From CAYPEK01 sp964409645 (lineage in GTDB: Bacteria; UBP15; UBA6099): a DNA stretch of 30,494 bases. Positions 1 to 7,837 of the stretch are shown here, piece by piece; the stretch's first letter is position 1; each line of letters starts with the position of its first letter. Under the pieces are notes generated by a model. It saw only the letters and a list, made by a program, of their open reading frames with translations, did no database searches and had not been told where the DNA came from. The stretch is taken from positions 1-30,494 of the forward strand of contig CAYPEK010000050.1 of NCBI GenBank assembly GCA_964409645.1, written 5' to 3'. A program made the translations under genes and the position numbers.

Positions 1-660
1 CCAGAGGTCGTGCATGTCGATGTCGATGTAGCCGGAGAAGGTGTCAACGGCGGCGATATCCTTGTTGGCGGTGAAGATGAAAGCGCCCCGCTCCACTCCG
101 CTGAGGATGAGGCTGATCTCCGGAGGCGTGAGCAGATCGTACAATCCGGCGCCGGGAGGGCCGTAGGCGGCAATGAGCTTGCTGGCTTGCAGTTCGCGCG
201 GCAGATCGAGTTTAACGAGGTTCTCGCGCTTGTATGCGTCGCACAGGCCGATCATGGGGCCGATCACGCGCTTGAGGATGCTCTCCGGGATCGCGACCGG
301 CGGCATGTAAAGGATCACCGGCAGGTCCGACTTGCGGTTGAATTCGAAAAGGAACTCCTGAAACTCAGCGGGCGCGGCATCGGTCGAGAAATGGCGCGCT
401 TTGGTATAGAAATAGACCGGCCGGCCGTGGAGGTATGTACATGCGGGCCGGATGACGCGGAACGAGTTGCTGTCGGCGCAATTCTCCATGTCACGGACGA
501 GGATTTCGATGTCGTCCCTGTCTTCGGGGCAGAGAGTGAATCCGGCGTCTTCGAGGAATGTATTCTCCTCGTGCCGCTGCCTGAGAGTGCGAACGGCTGC
601 AAAGGCGGCCAGCGCCAATATAAACGCGCCTAATGCGGCTATTACAATCGTTGTGGACAT
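1..660 (-). CDS. Membrane-anchored protein of unknown function (3' end cut by window edge)
   Basis: An open frame runs from an ATG at 660 to the window edge with no stop, giving the first 220 residues of a protein. The N-terminus (MSTTIVIAALGAFILALAAF) is one hydrophobic segment followed by a basic stretch (RTLRQR), which suggests a single-pass anchor with the rest in the cytoplasm or a signal-anchor protein. The remaining 190 residues look globular and soluble; I recognise no family. The start is supported by an AAGGGAG ribosome binding site about 8 nt upstream and by a promoter at 714-743. A plus-strand frame covering the same DNA (10-633) has no such signals and is read as a shadow. The function is unknown and the C-terminus lies outside the window. 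Confidence 0.7.
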   Translation of the reverse strand, partial: MSTTIVIAALGAFILALAAFAAVRTLRQRHEENTFLEDAGFTLCPEDRDDIEILVRDMENCADSNSFRVIRPACTYLHGRPVYFYTKARHFSTDAAPAEFQEFLFEFNRKSDLPVILYMPPVAIPESILKRVIGPMIGLCDAYKRENLVKLDLPRELQASKLIAAYGPPGAGLYDLLTPPEISLILSGVERGAFIFTANKDIAAVDTFSGYIDIDMHDLW

Positions 661-713
661 CCGCCTGACTCCCTTGCCCGCTTCGCTTTTGATCGAAGGT
701 CTCTTCAGCTATT

Positions 714-743
714 ATTAAATATCACAAAGCAATTCATAGTCAA
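714..743 (-). promoter_or_regulatory. Sigma70-type promoter of the truncated membrane-anchored gene
   Basis: On the minus strand TTGACT (738-743) is followed after 18 nt by TTTAAT (714-719). It lies in an AT-rich stretch about 50 nt upstream of the ATG at 660. Confidence 0.45.
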
Positions 744-800
744 GATTGGAAGAGAAAGACGGCGGTTGGCCGTTGATGCTTTTCCGGGGTAGAAGTTCCG

Positions 801-824
801 GGGCGGCGGCTTGCGCCGCCGCCC
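801..824 (-). terminator. Strong GC hairpin after the flagellin gene, no U-tract
   Basis: A perfect 10-bp inverted repeat (GGGCGGCGGC / GCCGCCGCCC) with a 4-nt loop lies 18 nt after the flagellin stop. On the minus strand the loop is GCAA, a GNRA tetraloop. No T-run follows, so it may be a 3' mRNA stabiliser or a poor intrinsic terminator. Confidence 0.5.
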
Positions 825-841
825 ACGGAGACCTCTATGGC

Positions 842-2449
842 TCATCGGCCTGTCTGCAGAAGCTGATTGTTCTGCCCCAAGCCCTGAGTGGAGATGAGGT
901 CCATAACCACGCCGGGCGTTGAATTCGCCTGCGACGCGATGGACGATGCGGAATTGAGAATCACCTGCTGTCTAGCCATCTCGCATGCCTGTCCCGCCAT
1001 ATCGGCCTCCATGATTTGCGAGTAAGCGCTCCTCGTATTAATCATCTGTTTTGTATAATCATTAATCATGTTGTCCACCCTCTGCATCCATGCTCCGGTG
1101 TAGTCCTGCTCGTCTGAAATGAAATCGATTGCATCCTGTGCCGTGTCGATGGACCTCTGCGCGTTGCTTGCAGTGGTGAGGTTCACGCCCGAAATACCGG
1201 ACGTAGTCGCCGTCACGGTTTTGAACGTTACCTCCTGAAAATCGGTCGCATCCGGGCCGTACTGTATGCGCAGATCGTACGGGCCGCCCATGCCCTGAAG
1301 CTGGTCGGATACGGTCGAGATCCATGTCGTGCCTCCGTAAACGAGGTCGAGCGAGAACGTCTGATCGGCGACTGCCGTGTAGTCCGGGTCCATCGCCACG
1401 CCGCCACCGAAGTTTCCGGCGGTGTTCGTGATCGTCCATACCTGTACGTCCGATCCGAATTGGCTTATCAACTGCGCTCTCATTTCGTCCTGCAGATATG
1501 TCGGCACACCCACACCGGCGTTCTGAGCGGCGTTTCCGTTGTCGCAGGATCTTTCATCCGTGATCAGCATGAAGATTTTCTGCGCATCTTCCCTGAACTG
1601 GACGTCCGAAGCCGTATCGGAGGGCGCAAGCCCGAACAGGCGCGCCGAGTCCGCGATCGCGTCTATGCCGCGCTCGACGCTTCCAGATGCGTCCGCAATA
1701 CTCGTTACGTCCGCCGCAAAATCCGCCGCGTTATCCTGAAACACCCTTCCCTCGCCGGGGTCCGAAAGTGAGTCCACGGCAGTCAGAAACTGAACGTCGT
1801 TGACTCCGTTTCTCGCGGCAGTCAGCGGGTCTGTTTCTGTCGTGACGTTAGCGAGATTTCCGAACCCAACGGCAGCCATCCTGACGTCGAAACCCTTGCC
1901 TTCGAGAGCGTCGAACATCTGGGTCGCGCCGGTGTTGGCGAGCGCAGTGAGATGCGCCCCCATGCTGCCCGTCTGGTCCAATACCCACACAATATCAACC
2001 TCGCCGGGTCCGAACAACGTCGTACGTCCGGTCTCCCCGCCCGACGTTCCGGTGATGGTCGCCGTGCGGCCGACTCTTTCAATCTCATCGCATAGCCTGT
2101 TCGCTTCGTCATCCAGCTTCTGCAGGTCATCCGATGTCAGCGTCGCGTCGTTAGCCGCGCGCACGCAAAGATCGCGCACCCGCTGAGCCATGTCCATCTG
2201 CTCGTTCATGAACCGACTCCGCGATTCGAGATAAACATTGAAGTCCTGAAGGTTCTCCAGAGCAACCGAAATTCCTCTGTAGTGCGACTTCATGGTCGAA
2301 GATATCGCGAGCCCGGAGGGATCATCCGCCGCGCTGTTTATCCTATTGCCGGAAGACAACTTTTCCGACGTTGATTGGATGTTCCAGTTCGACATGTGCA
2401 TCGATTTATAATTGAACATTCCTGATACGTTCGTTCTTAGAGATATCAT
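842..2449 (-). CDS. fliC: Flagellin with a VWA domain in the variable region
   Basis: The protein has 535 residues. Residues 1-135 are a flagellin N-terminal D0/D1 domain (SLRTNVSGMFNY; KLSSGNRINSAADDPSGLAI; coiled coil with DEANRLCDEIERV). Residues about 430-535 are the matching C-terminal domain (AQDAIDFISDEQ; NTRSAYSQIMEADMA; SSIASQANS). Between them sits a VWA fold: VDIVWVLDQTGSM at 151-163 gives the metal-binding DxTxS (D158, T160, S162), SGSVERGIDAI at 255-265 matches the middle motif position, and FMLITDE at 293-299 gives D298. No signal peptide is seen, as expected for type III flagellar export. The start is fixed by AGGAGGTG 5 nt before ATG. In the filament the VWA domain should be surface-exposed; an adhesive or ligand-binding role is inference. 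Confidence 0.93.
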   Translation of the reverse strand: MISLRTNVSGMFNYKSMHMSNWNIQSTSEKLSSGNRINSAADDPSGLAISSTMKSHYRGISVALENLQDFNVYLESRSRFMNEQMDMAQRVRDLCVRAANDATLTSDDLQKLDDEANRLCDEIERVGRTATITGTSGGETGRTTLFGPGEVDIVWVLDQTGSMGAHLTALANTGATQMFDALEGKGFDVRMAAVGFGNLANVTTETDPLTAARNGVNDVQFLTAVDSLSDPGEGRVFQDNAADFAADVTSIADASGSVERGIDAIADSARLFGLAPSDTASDVQFREDAQKIFMLITDERSCDNGNAAQNAGVGVPTYLQDEMRAQLISQFGSDVQVWTITNTAGNFGGGVAMDPDYTAVADQTFSLDLVYGGTTWISTVSDQLQGMGGPYDLRIQYGPDATDFQEVTFKTVTATTSGISGVNLTTASNAQRSIDTAQDAIDFISDEQDYTGAWMQRVDNMINDYTKQMINTRSAYSQIMEADMAGQACEMARQQVILNSASSIASQANSTPGVVMDLISTQGLGQNNQLLQTGR

Positions 2450-2454
2450 TTTTT

Positions 2455-2462
2455 CACCTCCT
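2455..2462 (-). promoter_or_regulatory. Strong ribosome binding site of the flagellin gene
   Basis: The minus strand reads AGGAGGTG 5 nt before the ATG at 2449, a near-full match to the anti-Shine-Dalgarno sequence, consistent with high flagellin expression. Confidence 0.85.
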
Positions 2463-2884
2463 TTCCTCTCTGTATTAAGACACAGTTATGTCACTCAATC
2501 CGCAGATTGATATTCTCTCTGCCGCACATCCGCGGCCGCACGGGCCGCCATACACGTTGAAGCAGCCCGATCCGCCGCACCCCGCGAACGTGCGTTTTTT
2601 AACATTCGCCCCTGTGGCATAAAACCGCCAATCCACAACCGGCAATGCTCCGCCGGACAGTTGCTTTCATTCACCTTTGTCCGCGTCCTTCCATGGACTC
2701 AAGACCACAGGCTTCCTTCTCTCCTTATCCAAAATGCGGGTACGCCCTAGAACACCACGGCAAGTATCTCCCCGATAACTTAACGCGACTTATTCTTCAG
2801 TGTTCCCGCAGTTACGCATCACTCCTTTGATGGTTATGCTTTTATATAAATTTTCCTTTTCTCCACGCTCAACCACCGGCTTTT
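2463..2884. other. Non-coding stretch between flagellin RBS and the upstream terminator
   Basis: I find no convincing gene here. On the minus strand there are only tiny frames with ribosome-site-like sequence: 9 aa after AAAGGAGTG, and 23 aa from ATG at 2670 to a stop at 2599-2601 after AAAGGTGA. Neither is supported further. If transcription reads through the terminator at 2896-2933 this would be a flagellin 5' leader of more than 400 nt. I see no clear flagellin promoter within it. Confidence 0.4.
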
Positions 2885-2895
2885 GTCCCGGACAC

Positions 2896-2933
2896 AAAAA
2901 AAGCAGAGACCCTCTTCACACGGAGTCCCCGCT
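2896..2933 (-). terminator. Intrinsic terminator of the candidate RNA
   Basis: On the minus strand AGCGGGGACTC (2933-2923) pairs with GGGTCTCTGCT (2912-2902) around a 10-nt loop, followed by seven Ts. The 11-bp stem uses three G-U pairs that would be A-C mismatches on the plus strand, so the signal belongs to minus-strand transcription. Arms at 2944-2953 and 2885-2895 form a second stem enclosing it, with one bulge. Confidence 0.75.
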
Positions 2934-3074
2934 AAACTTCATCGTGTCCGGACGTGCCGGTTGGTAAAACACCTAAAGGCCTCGTGCCGTTCATTGCTCC
3001 GTAATCCTCCATGACTGCGGAGTGCGCCGGCGGCTGTTAGACAGTGCCGCTCGTGCACAAAATCAAAATATCCT
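2896..3074 (-). ncRNA. Candidate structured RNA (about 180 nt) or flagellin leader with attenuator
   Basis: On the minus strand a sigma28-like promoter (3083-3108) is followed by a GC-rich block with several hairpins and ends at a U7 terminator. Visible stems are GCGG/CCGC plus CTGT/ACAG at 3030-3050, CTCCG/CGGAG at about 2998-3024 and the terminator itself. There is no open frame. I compared it by eye with c-di-GMP-I, TPP, cobalamin, glycine and purine riboswitches, SRP RNA, RNase P and tmRNA and found no signature. It may be a stand-alone small RNA or a control element of the flagellin mRNA; the start point is inferred. Confidence 0.45.
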
Positions 3075-3082
3075 TTTAAACA

Positions 3083-3108
3083 ATCGGAAAAATGATTAAA
3101 TCGCTTTA
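3083..3108 (-). promoter_or_regulatory. Sigma28-like (flagellar) promoter, one base off ideal spacing
   Basis: The minus strand has TAAAGCGA (3108-3101) and CCGAT (3087-3083). The flagellar sigma28 consensus is TAAA, 15 nt, GCCGATAA; here the spacing is 16 nt and the base before CCGAT is T. It points toward the candidate RNA and, further on, the flagellin gene. The match is partial and the region is AT-rich, so chance is possible. Confidence 0.35.
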
Positions 3109-3311
3109 GTTTAAATCAAAAAGATTTATGGCAAAACAATTGTAATGGGATTCTAAACATATAGCCACACTATTGTTGCGGAAATACAAAACTAAAAAAT
3201 TGTCTTAAAAAGAGAGGTTTTAAACCACAGGAAAAACAAAAGACAAAAACAACAATCTCTAATCCGGTAAACAGCAACAGAAAAAAGGCCGGCAATGCGA
3301 CATTTCCGCCA

Positions 3312-3344
3312 GAAAAAAAGCGGGCTGCCTGAGCAGCCCGCTTC
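3312..3344 (-). terminator. Terminator of the FecR/lipoprotein operon
   Basis: On the minus strand AAGCGGGCTGC, loop TCAG, GCAGCCCGCT is followed by an uninterrupted T-run, about 30 nt after the stop of the 1482-aa lipoprotein gene. It is a textbook intrinsic terminator. Confidence 0.88.
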
Positions 3345-3374
3345 TGTTTCTTAGTCGATTTCGGCCCAGCGGAA

Positions 3375-6300
3375 TCAGTCCGCGCCGTTCAATACCACGC
3401 TGCAGTAGTTGCTCACTGTCACATCAGCGCCTGTAATCGCGCTTCCGGCTGTGACAACCTGACGCGTTGACAGCATTCCGCAGTATTCACTGTCGTAGTC
3501 GGGATAATAGCTGCCGTTCTTATCCTCGAATGCCATCACGTTGTAGGCTCCGGGCGGCACAACGATAGTGAATGCGCCCGCGGAGTCGGCTTCCGCGGAG
3601 CCCACCACAACCGTCATTCCGTTCGCCGTCGAGAAAGCGGCCACTCTCACCGGTTTCTTGAGAGTGCCGATGCTGCTCAACACGCTTCCGGAGATTGTGC
3701 CGGTACTCGAGTTGTCCACCGTGATCGTATAGACGGGCGAGTACGAGGAATTTCCGCCGCCGTCGATGGCTTTGAACTTCACGTTATGGGAGCCGTTCGT
3801 GAGGCTTGCCGTGTTCCATCTGTAATGGAAATTATAGCTCGTTCCGTACATGTAATTGTTGGCATAGTCACCTTCCTGCGTGCCGGCGAGCGTGTCGTCC
3901 ACGTAAATCTCGAACGTCTTGATAACTCCGGTGTCGGTTGCAAACCCGCTGATGATCGGGTAGCCCGCGAACGTCATGCCTGAGGCTATCGTTTCGCCCG
4001 AGACCACGCTCGGCGCGAAAGTGTCATCCAGCACGACGTAAACGTTTCTCGGCTCGGTGTACATGTATCCTCCGTAATAATAACTGTACCAGTACGTCGG
4101 GCCGGTGAAATCGTACACGCGCCCGTATCCGGTGAACGACGCAGGAAGCGTCATGTAATAGCTGGACGGGGTTGTGTTCGTTGACGTGCCGCTGATCGAG
4201 ACGAGCGAGCCGGCGAGTCTGTTGACGGAAATTTCGGGCAGGCTCACGGTGCAGCCGCTGAGCTGCGCGGAAACGCCGCCGATCGAGGCGGTTATCGTCG
4301 CGTCGTAGTAATTGGACGACGCATGCCCTCTCTGGTCGCCTTCATAATAGAAATTGATGCAATAGTAGCCGTATCCGGTATCCATGAACGCAGTCGAACC
4401 GGGGAATCCGTTCGGGAACAGGCCGCTGAACGTCGCGTCCGGGAGAGTGTACGAACCGTCCTCGTTGAACGTCGGCGCTATGTTTCTGAAGCTCTGTATG
4501 GGCGTGTCGAACAGCGCCGCGAGGTTCGCAAGCGAGAGCACTCCGAGGTCGTCGTCGTAAGCCGGGACGAGGACGCCGTTGAACATCGCTTTTATCGCCT
4601 TAAGCGCATACTCGCCCATGTCTGTTTTCTTCTTTGCTGTAGCGCTCGAGTTATACGGCAGTAGCTCGTTCACATCCGCTGTTTCGGCCTGTGTCAGGTC
4701 GATCCCTTCGAGCATCGCGTTGATTCCGGCGATGAGATACGTCTTGCCGGTCGAGATGTAGGCGGAGTTCGTGAGGTTGCCGAACGGAGACGGCGGCAGG
4801 TATTCGGACGGCGCGGCCACGCCGTCGGCGGCCGCCGCGGCGTCGAGGGCTTCCAGATTCTTGTAGTCGTCGATCCCCGTCAGGTCGTAAGCGAGCACGT
4901 ACAGCGCCCACGCCTGAACGAAGCGGATCGCGCCTTTAAGAATGTGCACGTCGCCGGCGTCAATTCTGTACCAGCCGGAGTCTGTGGTTTTATTGTTTTG
5001 CGGAACGTCAAAATACCATCCGGGGTTTGTTCCGAGCGTCGCGATAACCTTGTCGAGGTAACCGACGAGTATGTCCGCCGTGCCGCCTGACTTCGCGAAT
5101 TCGAGCGCTTCGCGCCTGACTTCGTCATACGTCGGATACATCGGAGTCGCATACGGTGTAATCGTGCGGCCGACGATCCGCGGAAGCGCGTTTCCAAGCG
5201 CCGCGAACTCATCCACCGCCGCTTCGGGCTGCGCCTCGGAAATAGCTTTGCCGAGCACGCCCGCGGTCGCCTTTGTCAATGCGTGCGAGTGGAACATGCC
5301 GCTCGATATGTCGAATTTGAACGGGAATATCGTGCTGCCGCCAAGCTGCTTCTGCGCCTCGCCTTCCTCGACCAATGCAGCGATGAACGCCGCCATGTTG
5401 GCGTTAGCATCGTTCGGGTTGGAGCTGAGGTTGCTCATGATCTGAGACTTGGCGGTTGTGAAATCCGCCTCTAAAACACCTTCCGCGGCCGTGCCGAGAA
5501 GCGTCGAGAGACCGGGCACCGAGGCCAGCGTTCCGGTCGTGTCCGAATTCGTTTTTTCGAGCGGGCACGAGCTCGCGTCGGGGATGTTTATCCCGGCTTC
5601 GACGTCCATGGCGACTTCCATACATGATGAGGGAACGTCGCCCGACGCCGCGTTGTACGAGCAGAGGCAGTCGATTGCGTTGTCGATCGCCATCCATGCG
5701 GAATCCGGGAACCCGCCGGGAATCAGGCCGCCGAGCGTGCGGTCGGGCAGATAGGGCAGGCCGCTCGAATCGCGCTTGAAGTATTTGCAATTTGCGTCGA
5801 TGCAGGTCGGCGCGAGCGCCTTCCAGTCGGCGGGCGGCGCGTTGAACAGAGCGCCGAGATTGACCACCACAACGTCCTTGAGGCTCGATTCGGCCGTGAG
5901 GTCGATGTGCGTGAGGTCGTCCATGAACTGGACGGCGTTCTTTGCGCTCTTGAGGTCTTCTTTAAGCTTCGGGTCCGCGGCGACGGGCATTATTTCATTG
6001 CTTTCCGTCGTCTCGGAGAGCGCGAAGTCGATGCCGCTTTCGAGGTCCGCTAGCGCGGCTTCGAGCGCGGTTTTCGCCTTCGCCATCCGGGCGACGCCGT
6101 CGCTTCTGAGCGTGCCCCAGTCACCGGAGGGAAGCGTTTCGGACGGCTCGAAGTAGCCGCTCGAATCCGCATCCGTCGGCGTCGCGTCGAAATTAAAACC
6201 GTTCTCGTCCATGTAGTACGCCGTTCCGGCGTATATGAAGCATTGCAGGTATTCGAGAGCGCCCGCGATCATCTGCAGGTCGCCTTTGTCGATGTAGTAG

Positions 6301-7823
6301 TTAAGTCCGGGGCTGAATATATTGCGCGGAATCGTGAAGTACGCCGACGGGTTGCTTTCGAGATACTGTTTCGCTATCCCGAGGTAATAAACCGCCGAAT
6401 CCACGTTGCCCGAAATGCGGAACAGTTCCGCCTGAATTTCGCCCGTGCCGGACTCGCTGGTTATCGTGCGCGGGCCGGGTGTTGACGTCACCTCGGCGTA
6501 CTTGCCGAATGCGTCCATGATGCCCGTGTCTTTCGCCGCTGTCGGGATCAACGCCGCCGCCACGCGCGACGTGACCTGCGGGATTTCGCCCTTTGTGAAC
6601 GGGAATACGTTATCCCCGTCGTCCACCGAATAGTCGAGTACGTCGTAAATGCGCTGGCCTTCGAGCATGAGCGAAACCAGCCCCATGAGGAAGTTCGCCT
6701 CCGCGTTGCCGGGGTCGGCCTGAAGCGCATCGAGCAGCAGTGCCTGCGCCTGCAGCGCTTCGGCCTCGGTGAGCACGCTGTCAGTCTGACCGAACAATAT
6801 CTGTTTGGCGGCGGTCGGCTCCGCGCCGATGTGCGCCGTCACCGAAGACGCCGCGCCGACGAATATCCGCAGATTGCGCTGCTGCGTCGTCGTGCCGTCC
6901 GTCACGGTGAGCACCGCTTCATACGCGCCGGAAGCGGCATATGTGTGGCTTATCGTGTTGAGAGATTTATCAAGCGTCGAGAGAGTGGCCGCATCGGACT
7001 GCGTGCCGTCGCCGAAATTCCAGCTATACGTGAGCGAAGAGGCGCCGCTGATCGCGCCCGCAGCCATGAAATTGACCACCAGAGGCGCGCCGCCGTACGT
7101 CGTGTCGGCGGAGGCGTCCGCGTAGCTCAGACCTTCCGTTGTCGCCGACATCACCCGCACCGTGCCGCTCACGCTTGGGCTCTGCGCATCGGTGTAGGAC
7201 GTCGTGTCCATCGCGGTTGTGAACGTACAGGAGAGAACGCCCATCTTTTTGAGCGTCATCGAGCAGTCCGTGTTCGGGATGGTTATCGTTACAACGTTCG
7301 AGCTGTTGTTCACCCACACGAGCCGCTCGCCCGCGTTAACCTGCAGGTCCTTCGGCACCAGCCCGTCGTCCGTGATCGTGATTCCGAGCGTAGTGTCGAG
7401 CTTCGTCGTCGTGTCCGCGACAATGTTAACAACCTCGATCCGGTGCGCGACGATATTGCCGTCGGCGTCCTTTGCCGAGAGAGTCACCTTGACTTCGCCG
7501 ACCGGGATCTCATTGAACGTCGCCGAACTTTGTTCCGCGGTCAGCGTCTGCGTTTCGTCGTAGTCTCCCGCGCTGTTGCTCACAGTTATGGAGATCGACT
7601 GAGTGTTGTCCGGCACTTTCGATGCCGACCGGCCCGCAACGACCGCAGCCGCGCTCCTCGGAAATTCGTATTTAATTGTTATGGAGCCGACCTGTCGTCC
7701 GCCGCCGGCCGAAGGAGTCACGGCGCTGCCGCCGCCTCCGCCGCAGCCCGCGAGCAGTCCGGCAAACGCCATCGCGATCACCGCCATCAATACTCTTAAT
7801 TTGTATGTTTTTGTCATTCTCAT
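3375..7823 (-). CDS. Large lipoprotein with PKD domain and duplicated 370-aa module
   Basis: The 1482-residue protein begins with a lipoprotein signal peptide (lipobox LLAGC, lipidated C27, then a glycine run). In order: an N-terminal beta region (to about 225); a PKD domain (about 233-325, SWNFGDG at 267-273 and HTYAASG); module 1 (about 345-710); module 2 (about 785-1145); a tyrosine-rich beta region; an Ig-like domain (about 1280-1372); and a regulatory-like beta-sandwich tail (about 1375-1482). The two modules align: ALQADPGNAEANFLMG with NLSSNPNDANANMAAF; YYIDKGDLQMIAGALEYLQ with YRIDAGDVHILKGAIRFVQ; PDRTLGGLIPGGFPDSAWM with PDATFSGLFPNGFPGSTAF. It lies 14 nt after the FecR-domain gene and surely shares its transcript. 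It is probably surface or periplasmic; its ligand is unknown. Confidence 0.9.
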   Translation of the reverse strand: MRMTKTYKLRVLMAVIAMAFAGLLAGCGGGGGSAVTPSAGGGRQVGSITIKYEFPRSAAAVVAGRSASKVPDNTQSISITVSNSAGDYDETQTLTAEQSSATFNEIPVGEVKVTLSAKDADGNIVAHRIEVVNIVADTTTKLDTTLGITITDDGLVPKDLQVNAGERLVWVNNSSNVVTITIPNTDCSMTLKKMGVLSCTFTTAMDTTSYTDAQSPSVSGTVRVMSATTEGLSYADASADTTYGGAPLVVNFMAAGAISGASSLTYSWNFGDGTQSDAATLSTLDKSLNTISHTYAASGAYEAVLTVTDGTTTQQRNLRIFVGAASSVTAHIGAEPTAAKQILFGQTDSVLTEAEALQAQALLLDALQADPGNAEANFLMGLVSLMLEGQRIYDVLDYSVDDGDNVFPFTKGEIPQVTSRVAAALIPTAAKDTGIMDAFGKYAEVTSTPGPRTITSESGTGEIQAELFRISGNVDSAVYYLGIAKQYLESNPSAYFTIPRNIFSPGLNYYIDKGDLQMIAGALEYLQCFIYAGTAYYMDENGFNFDATPTDADSSGYFEPSETLPSGDWGTLRSDGVARMAKAKTALEAALADLESGIDFALSETTESNEIMPVAADPKLKEDLKSAKNAVQFMDDLTHIDLTAESSLKDVVVVNLGALFNAPPADWKALAPTCIDANCKYFKRDSSGLPYLPDRTLGGLIPGGFPDSAWMAIDNAIDCLCSYNAASGDVPSSCMEVAMDVEAGINIPDASSCPLEKTNSDTTGTLASVPGLSTLLGTAAEGVLEADFTTAKSQIMSNLSSNPNDANANMAAFIAALVEEGEAQKQLGGSTIFPFKFDISSGMFHSHALTKATAGVLGKAISEAQPEAAVDEFAALGNALPRIVGRTITPYATPMYPTYDEVRREALEFAKSGGTADILVGYLDKVIATLGTNPGWYFDVPQNNKTTDSGWYRIDAGDVHILKGAIRFVQAWALYVLAYDLTGIDDYKNLEALDAAAAADGVAAPSEYLPPSPFGNLTNSAYISTGKTYLIAGINAMLEGIDLTQAETADVNELLPYNSSATAKKKTDMGEYALKAIKAMFNGVLVPAYDDDLGVLSLANLAALFDTPIQSFRNIAPTFNEDGSYTLPDATFSGLFPNGFPGSTAFMDTGYGYYCINFYYEGDQRGHASSNYYDATITASIGGVSAQLSGCTVSLPEISVNRLAGSLVSISGTSTNTTPSSYYMTLPASFTGYGRVYDFTGPTYWYSYYYGGYMYTEPRNVYVVLDDTFAPSVVSGETIASGMTFAGYPIISGFATDTGVIKTFEIYVDDTLAGTQEGDYANNYMYGTSYNFHYRWNTASLTNGSHNVKFKAIDGGGNSSYSPVYTITVDNSSTGTISGSVLSSIGTLKKPVRVAAFSTANGMTVVVGSAEADSAGAFTIVVPPGAYNVMAFEDKNGSYYPDYDSEYCGMLSTRQVVTAGSAITGADVTVSNYCSVVLNGAD

Positions 7824-7837
7824 CGCCGGCCCCCCGT

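Noticed and set aside
10..633. 207-codon plus-strand frame at the left edge
   Set aside because: The opposite strand has an open frame through to the edge with membrane anchor, ribosome site and promoter; this one has none and is a GC-rich shadow.
2645..2830. 61-codon plus-strand frame in the non-coding region
   Set aside because: No ribosome site, random composition, opposite to the likely transcribed strand.
2896..3074. c-di-GMP (GEMM-I) riboswitch upstream of flagellin
   Set aside because: Expected by context, but conserved blocks such as CGCAAAGCC and GGUAGCGGGGUUACC are absent.
6831..7799. 322-codon plus-strand frame opposite the lipoprotein
   Set aside because: Arginine/histidine-rich shadow of a gene with clear lipobox and PKD domain.
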